From contig NC_133536.1 in NCBI RefSeq assembly GCF_048544455.1, forward strand, positions 26,290,152 through 26,354,151: DNA of 64,000 nucleotides, read 5' to 3'. A model generated the notes under the pieces. That model was given only the letters and a program-made list of their open reading frames with translations. It had not been told where the DNA came from and made no database searches. Of the stretch, positions 11,339 to 23,592 are shown in pieces; within the stretch, counting starts at the first letter, position 1, and every line of letters begins with the position of its first letter. Position numbers and translations under genes: made by a program. Origin of the DNA: Silene latifolia. Its lineage: Eukaryota; Streptophyta; Magnoliopsida; Caryophyllales; Caryophyllaceae.

Positions 11339-12093
11339 TAAGACATCATATGCTCTGAAATGATTTCATACGTGCACCAATCCAAATATATATGAACTTA
11401 AGCAAACCTGATCAAGACACTGGATTACAACTCCCTGATCTAATTGAGTGAATATATATATATATTGTATCTTTGAGAATAATGATATTTGTTATAACTT
11501 GATAATTTAACTATATCATTAGCTGTTATACTATTACTTGCTTTACATTATTAAAACATTGGATTACAACTTCCTCGATCTACCTCTTTGTTAGCACTTA
11601 AGAAAAATGAAATAAACACTTTCCACATAAAACAAACTATAGTGCAAAGGGTATTATACGTGAATCGTTCCATTTTCATTGCCCATTTTTTTTTTTTAAA
11701 AAAAAACAATTCTTTTATTATTACTAATAAAGAGTAAATTCTTTTATTACATAATGAGACCGTCTCATAGTGTGAGACGTCTCAAGCAATAATTACTCTC
11801 TACATAACCTGGATTCAATTAACACAATACTTTATCCTAAAATCATTAGAAGACATTGAATTGCAATCGATACTAACAAAGATTATTTTAAAAATAAAAT
11901 AAAATGACTATTAATTTAGTAACCCTAATACTTCAAAATGAAGTAGTGAATTGACATGTCAGTATGTTACCTTGTTAACTCTTCCCACTGGGCAAACCAC
12001 TTTGCTCTTATAATGCATATCGTCCACTTATTTAATTTAGTTTACTTTTCCTGCCCGACCTTTTTCTTTCAGTTGATAATAATATAATCACAT
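11339..12093. other. AT-rich intergenic; GAGACCGTCTC palindrome
   Basis: No gene seen. Near 11757 there is GAGACCGTCTCATAGTGTGAGACGTCTC followed by AATAATTACTC, the repeat type also found in RPS12 intron 1 (about 1921-2030), where CCGTCTTACGC and CCGTCTCACGC words end in AATAATTACTC. Confidence 0.45.
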
Positions 12094-12806
12094 CACTACT
12101 ACAAATCCAGGCAACTACAACGCCCCTTTAACAACGATTATTCACGAAAATCACAATAGACGTTGTAGAATGTATGGCGCGAATTTTACTAAAATAAATT
12201 ACAACGGGTATTGTTATAAAAACCGTTGTTATTAGTTTTAACAACGGGTCACACATTCACAACCGTTGTTAATAATTTGGCGCAAAATTGGCGCAAAGTT
12301 AGTGAAAAGTAATCACAACGGTTATTTTTGAAACCCGTTGTTAAACCTTATTTAACAACGGGTGTTTTTTACAACCGTTGTTAAAACTTATTTCACAACG
12401 GTTGTTGTTTAATAACCGTTGTCAATACCTTCCATACTATAAACCACACAAACAAGTCTCTGCTGCGACCACAAAACACAACCCTTAATACACAAACACA
12501 AACAAAGCAAAGATAAACAAACACAAAACACATACACACTCTCTTTCTCTCTTTCTCTATTTCTCTCTTTCTCATCGTCGCTTTATCTTCTCGCCGTCAC
12601 GGTGATTTCATCGTCTATTACGTTCTGTATTTATCAGGTAAATCTCGCCGTCTTTGTTAGTTTCATCGTCATTATTTTCTTTTTCTATTTATTTCTTTTG
12701 CATGTATGTGTTTTTATCGACCATTATGTTATTTGTTTAAGTATTGTTCGCATAATTAGTTAGTAAAACAATGAAGAAGCAAGATGAAGAAGTAAGATAA
12801 ACATAA

Positions 12807-12810
<4 letters not shown>

Positions 12811-12875
<65 letters not shown>
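12811..12875. repeat. (TA)n microsatellite, about 32 repeats
   Basis: An uninterrupted TA run inside the CACTA element. The minus-strand frame of alternating I and Y over it is an artefact of the repeat. It is likely to vary in length between individuals. Confidence 0.95.
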
Positions 12876-12880
<5 letters not shown>

Positions 12881-13034
12881 AATACATAAATTAAAAAAAA
12901 AAAAATTACATATGTAAAAATGCAATTCTTATATTTTCATAGAGGATCTTATTCCGCTCTATCGTATCCGTCCTCTCCTCCTTGGCTATTTGGAGGTTCC
13001 GTTCATCAGTTGCTATATCGTCATATAGCTGCAA

Positions 13035-13193
13035 CTACTGCTGCTCCGTCAAGCCATCTTCTTTGGCGTGCTTCAGTGCGGATCGAGCATCCGCAAGGTA
13101 GATCCTGAAACTTTCCTCAATATGGAGGAACCGGCGGATGAAGTTGTTGTTGTTCTCGATCATGGTAAGAGTCTTAAGGATGAAATCATTCAT
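13035..13193 (-). CDS. Small open frame (52 aa) inside the CACTA element, possible captured gene piece
   Basis: Minus-strand ATG at 13193, stop TAG at 13035. The product starts MNDFILKTLTMIENNNNFIR and goes on with RRFLHIEESFRIYLADARSA, a charged, helix-prone sequence with normal amino-acid balance, unlike the surrounding repeats. The frame seems to go on past the stop in recognisable style toward 12940, so it may be the head of a longer broken gene. I do not recognise the family. No promoter was identified. Confidence 0.35.
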   Translation of the reverse strand: MNDFILKTLTMIENNNNFIRRFLHIEESFRIYLADARSALKHAKEDGLTEQQ

Positions 13194-13836
13194 TTTCTTA
13201 GAGTTTTTGAGTTTGATTTGAAAGATTAAGTAGAGTTTGTTTTAGCGATTAGAGTTTGGAGATGAATATATGAGATAATGGAAATGTTAGTTGAGATATG
13301 CAATGTATTTATACTAAGCAATGTGTGGGTTGAGTTAATTGCTTTTTAATTAATATATATGTTAGGAAGTTGTGCCATAATCATCATCATATCTCTCAAT
13401 AATGCTGCTTCAAATCCTATTACTAACCCTTCTCATTCCATATTATCCGTTCATATGTACAAGGATGTCATAATAATGCATGCATCGGAATTCTAACAGG
13501 CCGTAATTATGCATGCATCTAGTAATATTTAATTTTTTTATTTTTTTTTTTTAAGAACAAACAACAACGGTTATTTTAAAACAACCCGTTGTCTTTAGTT
13601 ATAACAACGGTTTTGTATATTAAAACCCGTTGTTATAACTTTCCCCCCAAAATTGAGTCACACTTTCCACAACGGGTTTTTATACATAAAACCGTGGTTA
13701 ATAGTTTTAACAACGGTTTCCTTAAGTAAACCAACCGTTGTTAAAACCTTCTACAACGGACGCTTTAACAACGTCCGCTTTTTTATATAACAACGGTTTT
13801 TGACCGTTGTTATAACCTGTATCTGTAGTAGTGCAT

Positions 13837-16827
13837 GTCAAATTTAAACTTCGGATAATATACTCTTGCACTAATATAATCAGAGTAAATAATGGTTGGA
13901 AATCAGAGTTTATAAATAATTCGGGTCATATGTCAAATGTAGTAGTGGAAATTCTCGCTTCACCTATAAATTTTTTAAAAAATGTTTCTTTATTGCCGAA
14001 GTTATTTACAGAATGAATATAAACAATGTGTACAACAGTTATTTTGGCCGAGATTTAGCATGTAGATATTCTGTTAAAGGGGTATATATGGCAATGTTTG
14101 AGGGTAAACGGAAAGAATATTCAATCAATCAGTCAATGATTTTCTCCTATTTTATAAATAATTTTATATGAGATAAGATTGGTTTAAAATCAAATGATTA
14201 TATCCTAGTGAAACACTCAATATTTTAATTTAGGTTATAGAATAACTTTTGCCCATAAATAATTGCAATTGTGTAATTATAGGCTAATTATTTGCGTAAA
14301 TAATGTAGACCAAGTTAGTTAAAGAATTTTAGTGACCTTAATTAGATAAGGTCATGATCTATTTTGAAATTTTTCTGTGTGAATTAGTGCAACCGGCTTT
14401 GTGTTTTGTAATTCATAGGATTTCATTTCATTTTTTAAGTCAATCTTTCTACCAAGACTCCTTAATTGAAAAACAAAAATTTGGCCGAAAAATGAATCCA
14501 ACATAGTAGTAAATATTTCCATATCTTTAAAAAAGTAAAGGAAACCGATGAGTATATTTTTAGTTGCATGGTCAACCTTTTCAAATACCATCCATATTTT
14601 ATATTATAAAATCTTTTAAAAGTGGACAAATTTGACTAAAATAATTAATTGATTTTGCCAAGATTTTAGGAGATATTATATGGAAGTTTTTTTTAAAAAA
14701 AAAATTGCTAAATTTATTTGTATTTTGCCGTGTAAAAGATTTGTGGGATTGATCAAATTTCAAATTAGACAACTTAATGCCAATCATGCTGCTAATTCTC
14801 TCTTAGAATGACGTCTCATTTTTTTAAATTTTTTTTTTGTAAATTATATGTGGCATTTAAATAGGTGGATGACACATGGCAAAGTATTGAGACGTGACAC
14901 ATGGCGATTAAAGAAGTGGATGGTTATTGCTTTAATATAATATATGATGACACGAATTAAACACTCAAAACGACTATTTAATGTGGCTGAAACGAAAGGA
15001 GAATTAAGGATATGACTTAAGCGAGATCACGAAGCAAGCTCAAGACTCAGAATTTTGTTCAAGATCACTAAGCATGAACTAATTCCTCCTGAAACACCAA
15101 GTAATGAGGGATTTTCCGCACTAAGCAAGAAGATTAAGTTGAAAAACTTAGTTTTTCAAACTTTTGCGTATATTCATTCAACAAATCTGATTTTTACACT
15201 TGATAAGAGTTCCTTATATAGAATCTCTAATACAATCCTAATCCTGCATCTAACATTACATCCAAGGGTTCAAAATAGTCTCGTAAAGAGACGAAAATAA
15301 ACGGCTCAAGGCTTACAAAAGCTGGAAATTAAAAGACAAGGAAAACACAAGGAACAATAAAAGATGCTACAATGAGACAAGCTTCATTTGTTTGCTAGCT
15401 TCTAACTTATTTAAATTATAGAGGAGACTTCTTAAACGCTAAATGGGACCGTGTAGGGATAGGAAAACACTCAAATTGCTTCAAAAAGATTTCTTAGAAC
15501 TTCCTTGTACAAAAGGGGAAGCTTGACAATGACATTTCTCCTAACACCTTCAAAGGGCTAAAACCGGATAGATTGGAAGGGCTCTTAAGCTCAAATCTGA
15601 TATGGACATATTTAGGACACGAGACCCTAGGCAAAATTTCTCTAGACTCTCCAAAGTATCCAATTTAGCCGTTAACTTCATGACTTTAAACCGTGGTGGC
15701 GGTTTTGGGCCTCAAATTAGTTGAAGGTCCCAAACCGCAAGAAATCGAGCTTGTGGGTGTTGCAATTTTTGTTCCAGATACCTCTAAACTTAGTAAATAA
15801 TTCTTAAAATACCTAAATTACTAAAATATAAGATTTCTAAAAGTTAAATTTTGTAAATAAAATATGTTTAAGATTAACTAAAAGATTTTTATGGTCATGA
15901 TTCCACAAATTATTGCCAAAAAGTAATTAAAAGGGCACAACCTAAACATTTAAAAAAGCCGAAATAGAGCATTTAAGCATTTAAATAAGTTTTTATTGAA
16001 TTTAGTGATTAGTTAGGCGACGTATATAAAACAATCGATTTGTGTAAAACTGAACGAAAATTTGAACTTTTAGACTTGTATGTCGAACCCGCTTTGAAAA
16101 AATGATTGATGTACGATACCATGATACTAAATAGGGGCGTCCCTATAGTTTTGGAGGCCCCGTGCGAATCTTAAAGAGAGGCCCCAATACCATTTTTATT
16201 AAAAGAATTAGTTTTGGAGCCCGTGGAAATCCCGGGATCGTTAATAGTTTATTGTTTTAATCGGCTTAAAGATTATGGAATATGAATGTTTTTTTAGCTA
16301 ACAATTATTTAAGCGTTAGTTTAATTTCTCTTTATTGATTAAATGAATTAGCAATTTTACATCATTAGTATTCATCTTTACCCTATACATTGGCAATAGG
16401 CAAGTGTCTTAAATCTAAGAAACAAAAGCATTAATTTTATAATTTGGCATTAAGCCTTACGGAAGCGGGGAAACAGTAAGAGGCATAAGATATTTCTTCC
16501 TAATATAAGGAGATAAAGGCTCCATATGCTATAGTGACAATGTGATATTGTGCAATACAGAAGTAGTACAATAATATAATGTCAATACATGAAACCATCA
16601 CATTGTGTTTGCGGTGTCGTTATTGTTTGCTTTGTGCTTATACACTAATGTTATTGGAAACAACACAGATACAAGCTCCAATATTCACATTTCAGAAATT
16701 GAAACGTAATGCTTAGACTAATTTTTTCATAATTGTATTAGATTCATTGCTTGGTAATTGAAGGAAGCCCTCAAAACGAGTCCTCTATTTATGGAAAGCT
16801 TATGACCTTTAACCTTATAATTTATCA
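13837..16827. other. AT-rich intergenic region, no gene recognised
   Basis: Several open frames of 60-80 codons occur but none resembles a protein. At about 16133-16215 the phrase TAGGGGCGTCCCTATAGTTT followed by GGAGGCCCCGTGCGAATC looks like the end of a non-autonomous hAT-type element, but I found no matching opposite end. A stretch near 15000-15790 is less AT-rich and could be old transposon DNA. Confidence 0.4.
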
Positions 16828-17621
16828 CTAGGTTTGTGACCCGTGAAATTCACGGGTTTATCTGTTTTAGTTTTGATATTTTTATTGTATTGTTAATATT
16901 TGTTCGAGCAATTAGTTGTTGATCCATTTAAAAATATATAATATTGAAATACATAGAAATTAGTTAGTTAATACCTTATTTCTTTGACAACTTTTGTTTA
17001 TTTTTTTAAATTGAATCCTGCAAGTGACAATGTGGTAGCTACTAATTTTGAGAAACTTGACAACGGAGCAATGACAAAGACGACTCATTATATATACGTG
17101 TGTTTTACTCCGCAATATAATAAAGTGAGTTTTTAAATATTAAAAGTTGAAAACATCCGTATATAATAAATTCCGTATGGAAAAATTTTCAATGACGCCT
17201 TATAAGGTTGTAAACTCGATCAATACCTCAGTATAGTCATCTCCAAATTATTTCCAGACCTCTCTATCAACCCTCCCAAAGAAATATCTTTTGATGTCTT
17301 ATCACCACGTACATGCTTCAAATATTATTTATATTCGAAAAATATTTAGTATATCGATAGAAAAATATTAGATACGATTCAACGGTATGGTCGGTATCTA
17401 ACTATCTACTCAATGTATTACGAATTAAATTTAATTTCAATTGCTCAATAATCTAAAAAACTATATTCCCTAAATCCGAATTCCAAAAGGTTCATAAAAT
17501 TTTTTAAGTTCGTTATTACTATTTCAAGAATTTGATCCATCTCTTGTTATACTTATGTCCACGATCCTATATAAAAATAAAAATAGTATTCAAGACTATA
17601 AAATAATCTTTTCCGGTTTTG

Positions 17622-18478
17622 AAAAAAAAAACACACAAACTTAAAAATATATGTATTAGAATTCGGAAACCATACTATTTAATATTTATCTAAAGGTTCA
17701 CTTTCGCTTCCTTTTAGTACATGCCTTAGTAATAGTTCATATGAAATGAAAAAGAAAAAATATATATGTTAGGGATAATTATACTCATAAATACAAAAAT
17801 ACAAATTCAAATAGGTTGATCGGGAAAGCATAATAGTAAAATTACAAAACAATATACGCTTAATAACAAATTTAAAGAATTATTATAAGATATCCATTTT
17901 GAGATTAACGATCTCTTATAATGGTTAAAAAAGTATAAACCATTCAAAAAAATAAAGTAAATTTTATAGAAAAACAATCAAAAGGTGGGACCTGGAGAAA
18001 ACTTAAATTGGAAGAGGAAATGACATAATTAAAATGATTAATTATTGTCATGATAATTCAAAAGTAAATTGTGATTTTTTAAAGATTTTTCATTCAATTT
18101 TTTGTACATATTTATTTACCAATAATTATGAGAGTAGGTTTTTTTAGGAAAGTATGAGAGTAAGTTTATGTATTATTCCTATTTTGACAAAAAAAAAAAA
18201 CACATAAACTTAAAAACATACGAAGTAGAATTTAGAAAATCATACTATTTAATATTTACTCGAAGGTTCATTTTCACTTCCTTTTATTATATGGCTTGAT
18301 AATAGTTCATATAAAATAAAAAATAAAAATATATGTTAGAGATAATTATACTCGTGAAAACAAAAATGCAAATTCAAATAGGTTGATCGGGAAAGTATAA
18401 TAGTAAAATTACACCACAATATACGTTTTATAACAAATTAAAATAAATATTATAAGACTTCTATTTTAAGATTAACAA
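17622..18478. repeat. Diverged direct duplication inside Helitron A (about 290 bp units)
   Basis: Units 17622-17910 and 18187-18478 share most of their sequence in the same orientation, including AATAGGTTGATCGGGAAAG and CATACTATTTAATATTTA, with scattered differences. About 275 bp of other sequence separates them. This is an internal duplication older than the perfect repeats seen elsewhere in the window. Confidence 0.75.
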
Positions 18479-18807
18479 TTATCCATTACTTATCAGTTTC
18501 TACCTTACATTTTTTACTTTAATTTTACCTCAATTTCGTGCATTTTGTATTTCTTCCCTCTTCAGATAACTCACGTGATGGTTTGCCTTATCTGCATTCA
18601 CATACATTTCATGATGCTTTAAAGTTATATAAAAAATACATTGACCAAAAGATAAAAATCAACCTGACAAAAACTTGACAAATGAATCAAAACATTGTCA
18701 CATGTAAGTCACTTAAATTAAACCAACTGGAAAACATAAATTCAAATATAAAGCAAACGATTCATAAAACCAACAACATAACAAATTAAAATATACTTTA
18801 TTGGACA

Positions 18808-18857
18808 CAACAGTAGCAGTAGTAGCAGCAACAACAACAACAACAACAACAACAATA
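18808..18857. repeat. Trinucleotide microsatellite (AGC/AAC)n
   Basis: A run of AGTAGC variants passes into about nine AAC units. Helitron B has only a short AACAACAAC at the matching site (about 55825), so the run expanded after the copies parted. Confidence 0.85.
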
Positions 18858-19334
18858 CTCGACAATAATACTCAATATAATCAAATAAATAAATTAAACC
18901 GTAAAATACAATCCACAACTTAGAACCTCATAACAAATGAGCATATTTTAAATAAATAAAGTGAATAGAAACTATTATAGGTATTGTAGGTTTTATAGTC
19001 ATTACACAACCATAAATTCCCATATTTTAATTTAATTTTTAATTTATTTTGTGGTATTATTAAATTAGATAATTGATTGCCGAGGACCTCAAGAGATGAA
19101 TTAAATAGGAAAAAATGTTAATGAAAATTGTGGGTGCTGAGTAATATATAAGGAGTTTTAATAAAATTATTAACATATTATATTATACAAATTAATTAAA
19201 TAGGAAAAATTTCTAATTAATTTGGTGTGTGTTAAGTATTACGAAGAGTTTTAATCAATTTATTACCATGTTTAATTAAAAAATAAATAAATTGAAAAAT
19301 GTTAATAATGATGGGTGTTCAGTAATATGAAGAA

Positions 19335-19456
19335 TGTCTAAATTTCTTCTCTTTTATTTAAATTGTTATGCATGCATAAGTTCCTTTTAGTTTATGACTA
19401 AACTAATAAAAACTTAGTTATTAGAGATGTCTAATAAGAGATATACGAATCCTACA
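19335..19456 (+). repeat. Copia upstream LTR (terminal part only)
   Basis: These 122 bp match 26888-27009, the last part of the downstream LTR, with only a few differences; both end in (C/T)TACA. The primer-binding site follows at once. Confidence 0.75.
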
Positions 19457-19470
19457 ATTGGTATCAGAGC
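19457..19470 (+). other. Copia primer-binding site
   Basis: ATTGGTATCAGAGC directly follows the LTR end. TGGTATCAGAGC is the standard complement of the initiator-methionine tRNA 3' end used by most plant copia elements. Confidence 0.85.
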
Positions 19471-21711
19471 AAGAGTTGTTACATGCATAATCGGTTTTGT
19501 TTTTCCGAGTTAATATGTTAACACTTATAATATGTGATTTATGAAGATAAATTCCACGAAAATTTTGCATGTTAAATATTCTGGCCCTAAAATGATTTTA
19601 GCTCATTTTGATGATTTATGGTAATTTATTGCTCTTTAAAATGATTATTAGTATTTTTATCACATTTTATTGAGTAAAATGACAATTAAAATGCTAAAAT
19701 TAGTTAGACTAAGATTCTTGCCTTGAAATTTTTACACGACCTCACATGCATATTTTAAAAATTGTATTTAAAATTTCATATAAAATGGTTTTATATAGCA
19801 TGATCTATAATTTTTACATGATAAAAATCGATTAAATAGAGGTATTTTGGTTAAAAATGGTTAGACTTCGTTTAAGACCATGAAAATTTAGTATGTTGTC
19901 ACATGCAATATTTATGCACTGTATGTAAATTTGGAAATAAAATAGTTTTATTTTGCATGATTTATGATTTTTAGATGTAAAAATCGAATAAATAGTGACT
20001 ATTTTGGCAAAAATAGCTAAAATGAATTTTATGGCATAAATTTTTTTCCCAATGTTGTATATATGATATGAACTTCAGATCTAAAGTTGCATGTTAATTT
20101 TCGTATGATTTTAATAGTTATTAATTTTTATGGGATAAATAGTCATTAAAATAAAAATTCGACTTTTGGGCTTAAAATTTGTCATTTTCAGGTTCTAGAA
20201 AGTTGTTAAAAATATTCAAAATTTTAATTTTGATTTATTGAAAAATTTTATGTTTAATTTGGAATTAAAGGGTTGAAATTATGTTTTATACAATTTATTT
20301 GTGAAATAAATTAAAATAATCTAAAGGCAAATTTTTATTAAAATTTTGGGATGTTGGGAATGTTTCAGAATATACAAGATTATGATTTTGATTTTAAGAA
20401 TTTTTATGACTTTTTGGGAATTATTTCCTTATTATTATGAATAATAGTGATTAAAGAGCAATTGTATAATATGAAGTTGAATTATTGTCAAATGTTTAGT
20501 GAAGACTAAATTTTGAGTCCTAAGAAGGTTAGGGTAATTAACTTGGACATAGATTTGATTTATGTAATATTGTGTGATTTTAAAAGGTTAATTGTCACAC
20601 TAATCCATAAAACCGGAACAAATATACGATATCAGCTTAGATAGGGCGATTTGGCACATAACATGGCATATTTCATACATAAATTAATGCTGCATTTTTT
20701 AGTATGATTGTCATATTTTATTTTATATAATTTTTGAATTATGTAATTTGTACTTAGTATGGCCTTAGTTTTGATTGGTATTTCCCGAAATGAAAGGGGA
20801 TATCGATTCGGTTGTAATTAATGTGATCTCGTATCACTTTTATTTTATTTAGTTTTGGTTTTTCTTTTTATATTGTATAAAGTAGAAAAGCTTTGTAATT
20901 TATTTATTCCGGAGTTCCTTGAAGACGGTGTCATTCAAAAGGGCGATCCATCAAAGATGGTGTTGCCTAAAAGTGCGTGCCAAATGAAGTTCAAGGGACC
21001 AAAGGAGTTGGTTTTCGAATTTTTAAATAGTTTATTTGATTTACTATTTTAGGAAGGCCATACTAGGATTTTATCTTTATGCTTTGCATTTGTTTTATAT
21101 GTTTGCATGCATAGTCAAATCGCCATATCTACACATGCATATCTTTTTATCGAGTCATCGACCGTGTCAATTATAATTATCGTAGTTCACCACTTTAGTT
21201 CACTTAAAACGAGATAGATAATAAATTGACAAGACCTCTCACTAAATAATAATTGAGAATTAGCTTTACCAAATAGTAGAAACCATGAATCTCAATTTCA
21301 TAAGGAAGTAGGCTCGGCTCACCAGGGTGCTAAACTTGTTACGTTGGGTAAGTGGGTAATAAAATGTTGTTACATCAAAATTTGGATTGAGCTCAACGGA
21401 AGTATTCGTGACCGTAGTCGCATGTGTTCCGGGCTAAAGATAAATATTAGAGTAATTTTATCGACCGAGAGTTATAGAGTAGAATCGATTAAAGAGTTAA
21501 TCCACCGAGTTATATTGATAAGGGTTGAATCGGATCACCGTGCCCAAGTTAATATGAATTTGGATCTCGGGATCATTTATAATAGTTGGGTAGGAGTTAC
21601 TATATAAATGCTTAAAACTTGTTTAAAATGTTTACAAGTATTATTAAAACAATAGATGTTTATTAATTCCTTCACTTTTGTTTTGTAGTCATATTTGTTT
21701 TATCAATTGCA

Positions 21712-22670
21712 ATGGCAACTCCAAATTCAAACGCAACCACTAGCTCGAACACTCTCAACAATGTTTCTTGGCTCCGATCCTTCATGGATCGTTGTAAATT
21801 GGAAAAGAATGAGTCCAATTTCGCCGATTGGGACGCACAACTTCGCTTGGCCGCGGAGGGTGACGATAAGATTCGTTCCCTTACCGAGGCCTCTCCCACC
21901 GCACCTAATGCAAGGTCTACTCCTGCCGCTAGGCAAGCCTATGAGACTTACCAAAAGGAGTCGACCGCGATCAAAAATGTGTTGATCTTCTCTATGGAGG
22001 CCAAACTCCAAAGGAGTGTTATAAAGATTAGCACCGCCTATGAGATCTATACGAAGCTTGTGACCATGTTTTCACAAGCTCCGAGGATCATTCAATATGA
22101 AGCGACATCCGCATGCTTTGATCTAAACATAAGGAGGGCCGAAAAGTTAGCCCTCATGTGCTCAAGTTGATGGAGCATGTTGAGACCTTAAAAATGCTAA
22201 AGGTAGAGATTCCCGAAGAACTCATCATTGATCGAATTCTTCATTCCTTAAACAAGGTTATGGCATATGTTCAATTCAGGGTGAATTTTAATATGCAAAA
22301 CTTAAAAGTATCCCTCGATGAATTGCACAAAATGCTTGTGCAAACCGAGAGGGACATGGGGCTAAATGCTAGCACCACCAAGGATGTGCCCAACATTAAT
22401 CAAAAGAGCAAAGGGAATTTCAAGAAAGGTGATCACAAGGGAAAAAAGCAAACTCCCTACAAGAACAAAGGAAAAGCTTGTGAAGCTAGCTCCTCTAAGA
22501 CCAAGAAGGGTGCCCCATCCAGGGACAAATGCCACTATTGTAATGGAGTTGGGCATTGGAAGGGAAATTGTCCTAAGTACCTTGGCAACATCAAAGCTGG
22601 AAAAGTTATTCCAGTAGGTAAAATAACTATCTCTATCTTTTATGTTTCGATCTCAACTTTGTTATTTTGA
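21712..22670 (+). pseudogene. Copia gag block with zinc knuckle
   Basis: The block starts MATPNSNATTSSNTLNNVSW and continues with the UBN2/copia-gag style (WDAQLRLAAE..., KISTAYEIYTKLVTMFSQ, HVETLKMLKVEIPEELIIDR). A lysine-rich stretch and a CCHC knuckle follow (CHYCNGVGHWKGNC). This is the nucleocapsid part of a Ty1/copia element. It is better preserved than the rest of the element, as in gag-only TR-GAG-type elements, but it is part of a broken fossil. Confidence 0.75.
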
Positions 22671-23430
22671 TACAAGTTGTGATATTTACCCCTTTTTATT
22701 GTAATTAGGGCATCCAACCAAGGACAAGGGAAAAGAAAAGCAAGCTTAGAAGATCTTGAGGGAAGCTAGATGTAGCCGCCCATGATGCTAGATCGATGGA
22801 AGTTTGGCTTTATTTTGTTTTGTCTTTATTTTCATGTTGTATTTTGAAACTTTAGAACTATTTTGATTTCCTCGTTCGACTTGGAAATTTGGTTGTTTCC
22901 TTAAACAATGGTTTTATTTTGGATATTGGTGACTTGGTTTTCAACCCAAGTCTCTTATTTTATCGTATCATTTGTTCTAAAATTTGTCATCATACACTAC
23001 TTGCTTTTAGAAATATTAAAATCATTATCCACCTAAATTGATCACTAGACAATTATAATGATTGAGTCATTATATGTCCATAAGCTATGAATTCGATTCT
23101 CCTTATGCCATTGTGACCAAATGTCACAACTTTCCTATATAAGATCCATTATAAAGTTATGATTGAGTTGTTGAACTCACACAAGGGAACGTTGCCAACC
23201 TTATTTGATACACCTATTAAAATTAAATCACCTAGTCTATATTATCCTTTTAAAATGTCTCGATTATATCACTATTAAGTTGATATGTACTACGTTTTTC
23301 TCCTTCTCCATCACTATTAAGTTGTTTTGTGGCTCAAAAGCTATCTTTGAAGAAAAATGGTATTTTTCCTAAAGATAGAGTGAGAGTGAATTTAGCCACA
23401 AACTCTTCGCATAGAGGACACCAAAATAAG

Positions 23431-23592
23431 ATGTTCTTGAGGAAATTACGTGAGGAGATCAAAAAGAAGATGTTCTTGAGGAAACTACGTGAGGATACCA
23501 AAAGAAGATGTTCTTGAGGAAACTATGTGAAGAGACCAAAAGAAGATGTTCTTGAGGGAACTACGTGAGGAGACCAAAAGAAGATGTTCTTG
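23431..23592. repeat. 38-bp minisatellite in the copia interior
   Basis: About four and a quarter copies of a 38-39-bp unit beginning ATGTTCTTGAGGAAACTACG and ending AAAAGAAG, with one to five differences between units. Confidence 0.9.

Larger units (their letters stand above)
12094..13833. mobile_element. Non-autonomous CACTA (En/Spm) element with CAT target duplication
   Basis: The left end is CACTACTACAAATCCAGG and the right end, reverse-complemented, is CACTACTACAGATACAGG: clear CACTA termini. A 3-bp duplication CAT flanks it (12091-12093, 13834-13836), as the superfamily makes. Both ends carry the usual subterminal arrays, here many copies of ACAACGG(G/T) and its complement CCGTTGTTA in about 300 bp on each side (12115-12425, 13562-13815). 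No transposase is visible in 1740 bp. The middle has a gene-like segment (CT-rich leader-like stretch with GTAAAT near 12640), a long TA run and a small minus-strand frame, so it probably carries captured host sequence. Confidence 0.9.
16828..19334 (-). mobile_element. Non-autonomous Helitron A (reverse orientation), right side cut off
   Basis: It starts at the left with A|CTAGGTTTGTGACCCGTG and a hairpin (ACCCGTGAAATTCACGGGT), which on the minus strand is the Helitron 3' hairpin followed by CTAG|T. The body matches Helitron B (27052-56678): the stretch 18500-18900 parallels 28085-28274 plus 55719-55860 almost word for word (CTTCCCTCTTCAG, TGCATTCACATACATTTCA). No Rep/helicase frame is visible. 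Its right part is interrupted by the copia element at 19335; a TTAGTTATTTTAGGG phrase at 27034-27048 may be the remainder of its far end. Confidence 0.75.

Noticed and set aside
12737-12925. Minus-strand frame of 62 codons
   Set aside because: It is mostly alternating I/Y from the TA microsatellite.
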